64,000 nt of DNA from Dyadobacter psychrotolerans. GTDB lineage: Bacteria; Bacteroidota; Bacteroidia; Cytophagales; Spirosomataceae. The position numbers were made by a program, and so were the translations under genes. Below are positions 28,001 to 35,939 of the stretch, in pieces. Every line of letters begins with the position of its first letter. Position 1 is the first letter of the stretch. Location of the stretch: positions 744,001 to 808,000 of the forward strand of contig NZ_SMFL01000002.1 of assembly GCF_004349265.1 (NCBI RefSeq), read 5' to 3'. A model generated the notes under the pieces. The model saw nothing but the letters and a program-made list of their open reading frames with translations, searched no databases and was not told where the DNA came from.

Positions 28001-28851
28001 CGGAAAATGGCACTTAAACTCCCAATAACAGGCAACGGAATGTAAAGTTTGGGGTTTAATTCCGTTAGCGGGAAAATATGCTGTTTGATTGTGAATTTTC
28101 CTCCGTGCGGACCATTCGTGTAGGGCGGATGATGCATGGCAATTATTACATTTTTGTTACGGTACTTACGGATTACGTTTTCAAAAACGAATTTGAAATG
28201 CTCCCGGTTTTTGATCTCACAGCCTTCGTTAATTCCTGAATCCTTATCCCAGTCGGTAAGCCACCACTGCGAATCGACGACGATGATCACTACATTGTCA
28301 TTGAGCTCCACTACCTCGGGGCCTGAGCAGCCATCGAGAGGCAGAAAGTAATTTTCGTAGTCGTCCTTATCCGTTTTCCCTCTTCTGGTATTTAAATATT
28401 TTTGAATATACTTTTCCTGACGTTTCAGACCTTTCACGCCCCAGCCGCGCCAGTCATGGTTGCCGGGCAGGAAAACAGGGTAGCCTTTAAAATCTTGTAG
28501 TGTTTCCAACTGGGAGTTGATCCGGTACTCTGCTACTTTCCGTGCTGCGGAGTCATCCGAAGGCGGCATCCCGTATTCGTAGATGTTATCTCCCATGAAA
28601 AGCGCAGAGCTGTTTTTGGATTCAGTTCCCAGTTTCTTTTTGAGGTATTCAAGAACGGGTGCCGGGTGTTCATGAGAATCGTTGCCGGCATCTCCAATGA
28701 GATACATCGTATGTTTTAAAACCAGATTTGGGTCAGGCGATTCCGACTGCCACTGCCGGGCATCTTTGGCGTACTTAGTCTTGTAACCTGCGCAGGAAGC
28801 AAGTATTTGTAAAAGGACTAAAATTGAAATATAGCGTAAAGTTTTTTTCAT
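25063..28851 (-). CDS. lipoprotein with metallophosphatase, kinase-like segment and BamA/TamA-type barrel
   Basis: A 1262-aa envelope protein. Lipobox LASC (Cys about 20). A calcineurin-like metallophosphoesterase spans about 50-330, with all five motifs: IGDAG, MGDNIYEYG, GNHDW, MHHPPY and GHEH. Residues about 440-800 contain RLFDFVIGDWDRHDDQW followed by YRPIPRDRDQAF, which resembles the catalytic-loop and metal-Asp motifs of CotH/Fam20/HipA-like kinases. The last 350 residues are an outer membrane barrel of the surface-antigen (D15) type, with GLRGYRTERFYGNSSIWHDTDLRIR and a final aromatic residue (VGFWF). The protein therefore probably sits in the outer membrane with the enzymatic domains exposed. 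Substrate unknown. Single gene, no operon partner. Confidence 0.85.
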   Translation of the reverse strand: MKKTLRYISILVLLQILASCAGYKTKYAKDARQWQSESPDPNLVLKHTMYLIGDAGNDSHEHPAPVLEYLKKKLGTESKNSSALFMGDNIYEYGMPPSDDSAARKVAEYRINSQLETLQDFKGYPVFLPGNHDWRGWGVKGLKRQEKYIQKYLNTRRGKTDKDDYENYFLPLDGCSGPEVVELNDNVVIIVVDSQWWLTDWDKDSGINEGCEIKNREHFKFVFENVIRKYRNKNVIIAMHHPPYTNGPHGGKFTIKQHIFPLTELNPKLYIPLPVIGSLSAIFRATIGSRQDVVNKHYQELRAAVLAGTKKNGHFIFASGHEHTLQFIENEGQEFIVSGSGSKNSPVGMGKGSQFASTSLGFSTLSFYEGGETWVKFWEVNADGRDAKVIYQKKIKDKLPSETTDVKAVFPEYEMHKDSVTEFVTKTEVKQVGKFHNFLFGKHNRNLYLEKYPFPVMDLSTAKGGLTPVKQGGGNQTNSLRMRAADGKEFVLRGLTKDVSRFLPSPFNKMVAAKYLVEDNFLSTNPFAPLSMPVMADAIDVYHTNPKLYYVPSQPALANFDALFGGTMNLFEERPDGKKWHDAAFFGKPDKIVNTPEVVESILENNKNKVDEPWMIRTRLFDFVIGDWDRHDDQWAWASIKQKDGANLYRPIPRDRDQAFSLYDGLITSVARLTLPFLRQLQSFNPEINSIKWTTWSARLIDRTFLNQLTWDQWQQQVTFIQKNLTDEVIESAFKNWPDKAREISSPAIIKSIKTRRDNLQSIARRHYEFVSKSVNVIGTEEKERFVVERLDDRRTSVTVFETGKGGRLKQQTYQRVFENEITKTINLYGNGDEDEFILQGDVQKGILVRAIGGLGKDLFADSSRVHRGGKKTFVYDDWKNNRVLPGPETKDKRSDTYRFNVYDRRSSDSNYDITLPIPILGFNPDDGLFAGANFSLTKYGFKKEPYTSVQTFGGSYAFGTKAFKVNYTGDFINTFRAFDFYLDTYYRGPTYAFNYAGLGNDTQRPIEHPDYYRARQSSFYVYPALKKRFAGNSGFVTLGPYAEVTDLEETSGRFVVSGQNGLDDDIFQTKYFSGARLQFNFSSVDNIFAPHSGIRFNAGLNWTTNLKTNANYTGLRAQFSLYQALDTRENFILATQVGTGLNFGKGYEFFQMPTIGGKQGLRGYRTERFYGNSSIWHDTDLRIRIGSSENPTLPLTYGLFGSFDYGRVWLKNDPSGNWHYNYGGGIWLAPVDILTIAAGVFIPKEKQEEKPRIAFQVGFWF

Positions 28852-28958
28852 TTCAAACAGCGTTTTTTGAAAAGGCGTTGTCGTCCCTGCAAGTTTTAGT
28901 GGTCAGGCGGAGGTGCAGGTGATATTTATTTAGCAAAACAATCCTTGTACCGTAACTT

Positions 28959-29816
28959 TTACTTTGCCGTCCTGACAAATTTTAAAATGTTACCTTCTGC
29001 TAAATCATCACCTTCATTGGAGATATACATATTTCCCTGGCTATCGAATGCAATGCCTTCGGGTTGGGTGAACATATTGCTGCTCAGTGAAACAGCATCT
29101 TTTACTTTCCACTTCGAATCAGTTATCACCAGGAGTTTATTAACAGCTGAGACAATGTACCAATTGTTGTTGACAGGATTTTTTGCGATAGCCGAAGGGC
29201 GAAAACCACGGTCGACCTTCCCGTGGATGGCTTTAATCTGTTTAACATCAATACTGAATGTTTCGGCAGTTTTGGTTGAATCGCTCAGGTTGATGATGTA
29301 ACCCGTTACGCTGCTTTTTGCATCATCGGTAGGGCAGTTTTTACAGATCACATAGACGTTTCCTGTTTTCTCATCACCGTACATGCCTTCGTATTCGCCT
29401 TTTGGAAAAAGCTTTTTGTATTCTCTGACGCTTTCCGGTTCTTCATGATTGACCTCTGAAGTCGGAAAGCTATACAAAGCGCCGTTACTTTTTAAAACAA
29501 TGGCCGCTCCGTTTACGATGGAGACATCTTCATAATCGCCTTTTTTTCCAAACTTCGTATGAGTCTGCATTTTCACATCCCATGCAAGGCGGAACAGTTT
29601 GCCTTCTTCATCCTGAATGGCGTAAACAGTGTCATTTTTCCCATTGTCGAAAGCAATTCCCGATATTTCAAAAAGACTTTCAGGCATGTTGAATTTGTCC
29701 GGCTTTTCCAGATCATATTCGGTATAGTGCGGTTTTGGTTTATCCGTAGATCCACAGCCGGCCAGTATGGCAGCGAGGCAAAGTGATTTAAGTGATGATG
29801 CGGAATAAATTTTCAT
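28959..29816 (-). CDS. SdiA-regulated/phytase-like beta-propeller lipoprotein
   Basis: A 285-aa lipoprotein with lipobox LAGC (Cys about 22). The body has the SdiA-regulated/esterase-like propeller pattern: ISGIAFDNGKNDTVYAIQDEEGKLFRLAWD, EDVSIVNGAAIVLKSNGALY, and near the end TQPEGIAFDSQGNMYISNEG. The frame opens at 29963, but I start at the ATG at 29816 because it begins the lipoprotein signal and lies 1 bp beyond the ppk stop. A calcium-propeller role or phosphate-ester hydrolysis are both possible; placement directly behind ppk hints at a phosphate-linked function (inference). Confidence 0.83.
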   Translation of the reverse strand: MKIYSASSLKSLCLAAILAGCGSTDKPKPHYTEYDLEKPDKFNMPESLFEISGIAFDNGKNDTVYAIQDEEGKLFRLAWDVKMQTHTKFGKKGDYEDVSIVNGAAIVLKSNGALYSFPTSEVNHEEPESVREYKKLFPKGEYEGMYGDEKTGNVYVICKNCPTDDAKSSVTGYIINLSDSTKTAETFSIDVKQIKAIHGKVDRGFRPSAIAKNPVNNNWYIVSAVNKLLVITDSKWKVKDAVSLSSNMFTQPEGIAFDSQGNMYISNEGDDLAEGNILKFVRTAK

Positions 29817-29817
29817 A

Positions 29818-31848
29818 TCATGGCAGGTAAGTATTCTTAATGATTTTGTTATTACTGGCTGTAAGATATCGGTAAATGGCTTCTTGGGACCGAAGGCCAT
29901 TGCTTTGATTGATGGCTTTGTTTTGAAGTACTTCGTCGATGAGAACTGCCTGAACTGTGTCATTCCATTGCAGGGAAATGATCCGGATCAACTGATTTTT
30001 TAAGTCCTGATTATAAATTGGAAAACAAACTTCAATCCGTCGGTAAATATTCCTGTTCATCCAATCTGCTGATCCCATGAAAACCTCAGGTGATCCGGCG
30101 TTCTCAAATATGAAAACTCGTCCGTGTTCGAGATAGCGGTCTACGATCCTTTTAAGGGTTATATTTTCGCTCTGACCTTTTATTCCGGGAATCAGTCTGC
30201 AGATACTTCTGACGATCAGATTTATCTTAACTCCGGCATTTGACGCCTCATACAGTTTTCTGATCAACACCTCCTCTTCGAGATTGTTCAATTTGATGGT
30301 GATACCTGAATGCTGTCCAGCTTTGCTATTTTCGATTTCCCGGTCAATAAGCGCTAAGAAACGGCTATGCAGATTAAACTGGGCGACAAGCAAATGCCTG
30401 AAATTAATTACATCGGTTTTCTCCGGTTTTTTCTTTTTGCTTAAGAACCCGAACAGATTTTCTGCTTCCGCGAGCATGGGCTGGTTGGCAGTCATAAGAA
30501 TATGATCTGTATAAAAGCGTGCAGTCGTCTCATTTAGATTTCCGGTTGCGAGCAGACCCAGATATGGAAGCTGTTCCGTTTTTCTTTTGATCAAGGCTAA
30601 TTTGGCATGCACTTTTAAAGAACTAACACTGTAAATAATTTTTACACCAGCGAATTTCATTCTTTTGGCCCAGGTGATGTTATTCTCTTCATCAAATCGC
30701 GCCTTTAGTTCTACTAGCACCGTTACCTTTTTCCCGTTTCTGGCTGCATTAATTAGCGCGTGCGCAATTTTAGAGTCATGCGCAACTCTGTACAAAGTTG
30801 TGTAAATCTCTTCTACCGCAGGATCAATTACAGCTTCATTAAAAAAACGGAGTACAGTGTCATAAGTTTGGTAAGGCGCGTGCACCATCAGATCCCGTTT
30901 TGAAATGGCAGCAAACAAACTATGCGCCGGATCAAATCCATTAAGGTTTTGAATTGCAGGCCAGTCGGGATATGAAAGTGAGGAAGAGGAAACCGGCAGG
31001 GAGGCAAGATCTTTAAGATTGTGGTATCTGCCGCCTTCAACCAGTGACGCTGTTTTCAGCTTTAACGAACTGACTATATGATGAAGATAATTTTGCGGGA
31101 GCCCGGGCTCGTATAAAAACCTTACGGCAAACCCCAGATCTCGCTTTTTTAACTGTTTCTCAAAACTTTCGGCCAAATCCTCGTCCTCCGCTTCGAGCGT
31201 GTCAAGTTCCGCATCCCTTGTAATTTTAATGTTAAATGCCCTTAAATGAGTTGCAGCAGGAAAAATAGCTTTTAAATTAGACCTGATTATATCTTCAAGA
31301 AAAATAATATAAGTCTTGTCATTAAAGTCAACCTTTACAAAACGTTTAACGTGATGACTGGGAATATTCAGCATATAACTTTGTTCACCGGAGTTCTGCT
31401 CTGCAATTACCAAAAGGTAAAGCAGGTTGTTTTCGGGAAAAAACGTTGTTTCCGCTCCTAGCGCTACAGGATGAAGAAAGCCTGCTATTTGGGTATAAAA
31501 ATAATTAGCTATAAACGGATTCAGATCCTTAGGAATATCCTCCTTGTAACAAAAATGAATGTCGTTTTTCTCTAATTCAGGGATTATAGATTGACTTAAA
31601 ATTTTTCCAAACCTGTCCTGCTGCGCATTAATGATGGCAGCAGCCTTTTCATAGCAATTATTTTCTGAATTGTTTTTTTGCAAATGAGGCATTCGCACCC
31701 TGTAAAATTCATCCAGGTTTGAAGAATAGATGGAGAGAAATTTAATGCGTTCCAATAACGGCACCCTCACATTTTCAGCTTCCATCAGCACCCTTTCATT
31801 AAAAGAAAGCCAGCTTATGTCCCGGATGAAAAAAAGCGGTTCAGTCAT
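29818..31848 (-). CDS. ppk1: polyphosphate kinase 1
   Basis: A 676-aa enzyme that polymerises ATP gamma-phosphate into polyphosphate (reversible). N domain: RDISWLSFNERVLMEAE and FLSIYSSNLDEFYRVRM. The phospho-accepting His is in SSLKVHAKLALIKR, the second conserved His in EHGRVFIFENAG, and the C2 domain has FMGSADWMNRNIYRRIEVCFPI. Length is normal for the family. Its ATG overlaps the stop of the HD-PycTM gene by 8 bp, so translation is coupled to that gene. Polyphosphate accumulates in stress and stringent conditions, and the GAF and HD-PycTM partners upstream suggest signal-controlled expression or activity. Confidence 0.95.
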   Translation of the reverse strand: MTEPLFFIRDISWLSFNERVLMEAENVRVPLLERIKFLSIYSSNLDEFYRVRMPHLQKNNSENNCYEKAAAIINAQQDRFGKILSQSIIPELEKNDIHFCYKEDIPKDLNPFIANYFYTQIAGFLHPVALGAETTFFPENNLLYLLVIAEQNSGEQSYMLNIPSHHVKRFVKVDFNDKTYIIFLEDIIRSNLKAIFPAATHLRAFNIKITRDAELDTLEAEDEDLAESFEKQLKKRDLGFAVRFLYEPGLPQNYLHHIVSSLKLKTASLVEGGRYHNLKDLASLPVSSSSLSYPDWPAIQNLNGFDPAHSLFAAISKRDLMVHAPYQTYDTVLRFFNEAVIDPAVEEIYTTLYRVAHDSKIAHALINAARNGKKVTVLVELKARFDEENNITWAKRMKFAGVKIIYSVSSLKVHAKLALIKRKTEQLPYLGLLATGNLNETTARFYTDHILMTANQPMLAEAENLFGFLSKKKKPEKTDVINFRHLLVAQFNLHSRFLALIDREIENSKAGQHSGITIKLNNLEEEVLIRKLYEASNAGVKINLIVRSICRLIPGIKGQSENITLKRIVDRYLEHGRVFIFENAGSPEVFMGSADWMNRNIYRRIEVCFPIYNQDLKNQLIRIISLQWNDTVQAVLIDEVLQNKAINQSNGLRSQEAIYRYLTASNNKIIKNTYLP

Positions 31849-33094
31849 AGTTTTCCAACGTATGACCGTAAAAAACCGAAGCGATTACGAAGGCAATTAC
31901 GGAAATTACAATACCAAACATAAAGACATTGTAACCCACTCTGAGCAGACGGTATTTTCGTCCCAAAACCACTCCCTGAGAATAGACATCTTTGGTAAGG
32001 CTTCCGTATAGAAATTCCCTGTCGTTCATCATTCGCTGCATCCCTTCTGCATAGGAGCTGTAAGACATCCGGTAAAAATTCCCGAAAAACAACAGGTTTA
32101 CATTCTTTGTATCAATATCTTCCTGGGTAAAGGTTCCGTGCGGAATTGTCGGCCTTGTTGCCAGAATCGAAAATACCATTGTAACTACACAGACCGTAAG
32201 CAGCATCATGGTGGGCAAAATCAGATAGGAATTATCTTCCAGTTTCCGGATAAGCACACTCAGCAAAACCGAGATAATGATCGAGGTTGTGGTGATCATT
32301 ATATGCGCTTTGTTATCCGCCATGTCACTCAATCTCTGGTGGTTGTTGGAACTGATCCTAAACATGGTTTCAATTCCTTTATCCGGTCTGTCAGATTTTT
32401 GTTTCTTTGCATCCGCTTCAATTGCCGGAAGTGGCTCTTCTCTTTTTGACGTCGATGGAAGCGTAATGGGTTCAATATCAGAAATTTCCGAATCCTTCTC
32501 CGAATCTTTTTCTTTGAGCTTCGCCAGATTTTTTAATTTCTGAGGACCCAGAAGTTCTTTGCAGTAATCGGTTTGAAATGTGTGGTTTTCCAAAAGTTTG
32601 ATCGTGCTTTTCCGCCAGGTAGCTTTATCAATTTTTTTACCACACCGCTTTTCCGCCTCTTTGCGCATCAGCTTATTACGCTCCACAAATTCTTCGGTAC
32701 CAAAATGAAAGAGATCCGCGTCACAAACAATTTGCTGTAAAAGATTATGCGCCTGCTGGGGAACAACCGTGGCCAGTATGCAGCCTTTTACTTCTTCAAT
32801 TTCGGCTTTTCCAATTCCGTCATCACTTAGAAAAGCCGTTGCAACTTCGGCCCCTCTTTGTTCATGTCCTGATGCTTCACCGACATAATAACCAGTATCA
32901 TGAAACCAGGCGGCTGCTCCAACGATGAAGGATTCTTTCTCATCAAGTTTGTAGTGGTCAGCAATCCTGGCCGCGTTGGATACAACAGATTCTGTATGTG
33001 TTAGATTATGATAAGTCAGACTGGAAATATCCTTTTCTGCAAAAAAGCGATGAACATAGTGCCTTACTTTGTCGAGCCGGTGATTGTAGTTCAT
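31841..33094 (-). CDS. HD-domain protein fused to Pycsar-effector-type membrane domain (DUF5706/PycTM)
   Basis: A 417-aa fusion. Residues 1-190: HD phosphohydrolase domain (H33, H65-D66 in AAAWFHDTGYYVG, HEQRG, CDADLFHFG), with all metal ligands apparently present. Residues 190-240: charged, low-complexity linker. Residues 241-411: DUF5706 domain with the signature FRISSNNHQRLSDMADNKAHIM, two adjacent membrane helices (about 263-283, 289-312), a cytoplasmic loop with LLFFGNFYRMS, and a third helix (about 385-408). The DUF5706/PycTM family includes effectors of Pycsar anti-phage systems that respond to cyclic pyrimidine nucleotides. No PycC-type cyclase is adjacent; the gene sits between a GAF protein (28 bp upstream) and ppk1 (8-bp overlap). 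A housekeeping signalling role is as likely as defence. Confidence 0.85.
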   Translation of the reverse strand: MNYNHRLDKVRHYVHRFFAEKDISSLTYHNLTHTESVVSNAARIADHYKLDEKESFIVGAAAWFHDTGYYVGEASGHEQRGAEVATAFLSDDGIGKAEIEEVKGCILATVVPQQAHNLLQQIVCDADLFHFGTEEFVERNKLMRKEAEKRCGKKIDKATWRKSTIKLLENHTFQTDYCKELLGPQKLKNLAKLKEKDSEKDSEISDIEPITLPSTSKREEPLPAIEADAKKQKSDRPDKGIETMFRISSNNHQRLSDMADNKAHIMITTTSIIISVLLSVLIRKLEDNSYLILPTMMLLTVCVVTMVFSILATRPTIPHGTFTQEDIDTKNVNLLFFGNFYRMSYSSYAEGMQRMMNDREFLYGSLTKDVYSQGVVLGRKYRLLRVGYNVFMFGIVISVIAFVIASVFYGHTLENYD

Positions 33095-33122
33095 AAAAAA
33101 TATTAAGTGCTTTTTTAATAAG

Positions 33123-35540
33123 TTACTTCCATGCCGAATCCAGATTCACTCCGATTCGCAGGGCCTTCAATCCGTTCACACCTTGTAATTCTTCCAGATC
33201 GAGATACTCCAGATCGTCCAGCAACGTGTTTTGTTCCTGTAAATATCTGATATAATCTACATATTCCTCAGCGGACTTATTGTTGAAATAGACCATCGCA
33301 ATTTTGCCTGGCTGGGTAAGTCTTTCGCCGGTTCCTTTGACATGGACTTTATCAATACGCTTTTTGATAACCTGGTAGCGGATGTTGTAGGCACCTTCCA
33401 CATCAAAGCGGCGTTCATCATCCCGGAAACTAATATCAATACTTCCAGAATTAATAAAGATCAGCTGGGTAGTCAACAACGGTTTCTCCATAGCCGGCAG
33501 CAGCGAATGTGTTATTCTTGCAATTGCTGCCATCGAAGTAAGCTGCCACAAACGAATGTTTTTTAAATACAGGTTGCTGAAAGTTTTCTGCGGTTCTATG
33601 GACTGCCCGATGTAAATATCATACTCAATGCCATCAGTCCTGAACTTTTCAAAGTAGGTCGGGTAGGACTGCTGAATTTCTGTTTTAAAAAGATCCAGAT
33701 ACAGGTTTACAGACGAATTGATTGTCTGCATTGAGGATTCCAGCGCACGTCTGTTTGTATAGGCAGCTCCGGTCTGCGGGTTGGTGATCCTGAAATATTT
33801 ATCAATCGCTTCGCTGATCTCCTCATTTTCATTTTCTGTGTCGTCGCTTCCGGCAAGTGCCAGAACCGCTGCGCCTTTGGTAACACGGTTTTCTTTAAAA
33901 TGTGTCAGAAACGGATGAACCTCAGATTCAAGGAACTCCTGAATTTTCATTTCATCATTGTCCCTGGTTTCGTCTGTGATCTGTGCAAGCATTTTTTTGC
34001 ATTTGAAAACCATCTCATCTGCAAGACCAAAGCCCAGTTTTTGTTTTAACACACAAAACGTATCGATCAGGACGGTAAACTGTAAACGAAGGTCTTCCCG
34101 AAGTGCAGCATTTCTTTCAATCGTAGAGTTACGGATGTCGATTGCTCCATAAAGCGGGTAAACATCCTTGAACCCAATCGATTCAATTACAGCTGTATGC
34201 GGTTTGAGATTCCGGTCACGCAGGTAATGCCAGGCTACATCCTTAAATTTCCACTGTACAGCAGGCTGCAGGGAAGTGAATTTTTCCCGGATCACGTTTT
34301 CAATATTCGCATTGAATTCATCAATGTTATTCTCAAATATTTGTGCAATAAGTGGCAGGGCAGGATTGATTTTCGAAAGTGAATGTTCATCTATCGCGTT
34401 TGGCACGCTTGAAAATACTTCCAAGACCCCAACGATTTTGTTATCGTAGTACACCGGCAGCAAAGCATAGGATTCCACCCCGTCATTTTTTAGAATTTTA
34501 ACAAACTCATGCTTTTCGTCATCCGCTGTGATGTTTCGCATAAAAAGAACTTTCGGACTTTTGAAATATTCTTCTGCCATAGAAATATAAGTCTCTTCGG
34601 CAACGTCACTGGCTGTGGCTGCGTTGATAAGCTTGCTGTGCAGAATGGTGCTTTTGTTGAAGATCAGCCGATTATTTACCCGCAGCAGAGGCATCATGCC
34701 AAATTCAACATCACGGTTCTCGACAAGCATTTTCAGCGAATCGGTTATATGCTGGTAGTATGCCTGCGCTCCGAAAGAGTTGCGATTCAGGATTGTGTTT
34801 TTAAGATTCTCAACTGCATGGTCATCGGTGACGTCCGTCAGCGTTAACACGGAAATACCTTCGAACTTAAAAAGAGACAGCGGTAAAAGTCGCACAAGTT
34901 CCGATGAATCAGCATTTTCCTGAAACTGACGGCGAATGTAATCCAGATTAATATCAGGAAGTTCACCTTTCAGAATGACATCCGTAAAACGGGTATCGAT
35001 ATTGATTTTGTAAAATTTCTGTAAACCGGTTTGGTTATCCCGCAGCGAAACGAGCATGTCTGTGTGATTCGTGGCCGGAAAATTGTAAAACTTTTCCAGG
35101 ATGATCGCATACACAATCAGTGCTTTCTGCTTCATTGACATTGAATCTTCTTTTACAAGATCACAGCGAATCTGGCCGGTTTTTTCTTCGGTCATCAGGT
35201 TGTAGAAATTGTCTGTTCCGAAGAAGATAGTCGGGCTGATGGGGGTGCTCAGTGCCCAGAGAATATTTTTTTCATCGGCAACCGCCGGTATCATAAGGCC
35301 GTAAACGAGGTTGAGCTGCTCCTCATAAAGATGAATTTCAGCAATAGGGATGTTGTCTAAAAAAGCGGGATTTTCTTCCAGTTTTTCTATAACCATCTGC
35401 AGGAAAATCTTACGAACGCTTTTCTCCCTGCTAATTCTGTCTTTAAGGTAAGCTATATATTTTCTGAAAGAAATAACCGCATCGATCTTCGGCATTTCTT
35501 TCTGAGAGTCTTCTGAGACATCAAGGAGTATCGATTTCAT
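33123..35540 (-). CDS. GAF-domain signalling protein of unknown output (805 aa)
   Basis: A soluble protein, first gene of the ppk1 operon. N-terminal 1-260: helical region without a family I know. About 290-430: GAF-like domain (VLFMRNITADDEKHEFVKILKNDGVESYALLPVYYDNKIVGVLEVFS is the recognisable GAF core). About 470-800: unknown domain containing YPLYGAIDIRNSTIERNA, which superficially resembles the start of a class III cyclase domain, but no second metal Asp or N-x-x-x-R motif follows in order. The C-terminus has a conserved-looking VKGTGERLTQPGKIAMVYF and LDLEELQGVNGLKALRI. Bacteroidota homologues are usually annotated only as GAF proteins. The ligand is unknown. Confidence 0.72.
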   Translation of the reverse strand: MKSILLDVSEDSQKEMPKIDAVISFRKYIAYLKDRISREKSVRKIFLQMVIEKLEENPAFLDNIPIAEIHLYEEQLNLVYGLMIPAVADEKNILWALSTPISPTIFFGTDNFYNLMTEEKTGQIRCDLVKEDSMSMKQKALIVYAIILEKFYNFPATNHTDMLVSLRDNQTGLQKFYKINIDTRFTDVILKGELPDINLDYIRRQFQENADSSELVRLLPLSLFKFEGISVLTLTDVTDDHAVENLKNTILNRNSFGAQAYYQHITDSLKMLVENRDVEFGMMPLLRVNNRLIFNKSTILHSKLINAATASDVAEETYISMAEEYFKSPKVLFMRNITADDEKHEFVKILKNDGVESYALLPVYYDNKIVGVLEVFSSVPNAIDEHSLSKINPALPLIAQIFENNIDEFNANIENVIREKFTSLQPAVQWKFKDVAWHYLRDRNLKPHTAVIESIGFKDVYPLYGAIDIRNSTIERNAALREDLRLQFTVLIDTFCVLKQKLGFGLADEMVFKCKKMLAQITDETRDNDEMKIQEFLESEVHPFLTHFKENRVTKGAAVLALAGSDDTENENEEISEAIDKYFRITNPQTGAAYTNRRALESSMQTINSSVNLYLDLFKTEIQQSYPTYFEKFRTDGIEYDIYIGQSIEPQKTFSNLYLKNIRLWQLTSMAAIARITHSLLPAMEKPLLTTQLIFINSGSIDISFRDDERRFDVEGAYNIRYQVIKKRIDKVHVKGTGERLTQPGKIAMVYFNNKSAEEYVDYIRYLQEQNTLLDDLEYLDLEELQGVNGLKALRIGVNLDSAWK

Positions 35541-35939
35541 TTTATTGTGGTCTTCTTAACTTGTAAAGATATATCGGACAAGGTTTTATTTCTTTTAAAA
35601 AATCCCTCTTCAGATTAAAATACGATTAAAATTCCTGTCGAAAATGATCAGCAGATTTGGGAGCAGAAGTCTTTTTCGTTTATAATACCAGCAACAATTA
35701 TTAGTTGGATTGAATTCATTTATTGCCTTCTCAACCACATTTTTTAATGTAGAACAAAAGACAATGTTTTCAAGGTGTCGAAACTGAGTTCCGAAATACT
35801 GTCTAAACCTTGTTTATCACATGGTGTTTGTGCCTATTTTTACATTTAATCAACTTTTGGAGAAATAAGAGTTGAAAGTAGGTTAGAACCTAGTAACCGG
35901 GCAGGATTAGAGTAAGATGTATGTTAAGGCGCTCTGTTT
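35541..35939. other. 399-bp divergent intergenic region
   Basis: Between the start of the GAF gene (minus) and the antiporter (plus). It must carry the promoter of the ppk1 operon. AT-rich, with no convincing palindrome, RNA gene or exact TAnnTTTG box that I could find. Confidence 0.5.

Noticed and set aside
27424-28017. 197-aa plus-strand ORF inside the 1262-aa lipoprotein gene
   Set aside because: Antisense shadow of the metallophosphatase region; composition is biased (Phe/Cys/Arg-rich) and no domain is visible.
29817-29963. 49-residue N-terminal extension of the propeller lipoprotein
   Set aside because: It overlaps ppk1; the lipoprotein signal starts at the internal ATG at 29816.
33123-35540. 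GAF protein as an active class III cyclase
   Set aside because: Only a DIRNST-like first motif is present; the second metal Asp, the Lys/Asp selector pair and the N-x-x-x-R motif are not found in order.
31841-35540. A canonical two-gene Pycsar defence system
   Set aside because: There is no adjacent PycC-type cyclase, and the operon partner is ppk1; only the effector-type domain is shared.
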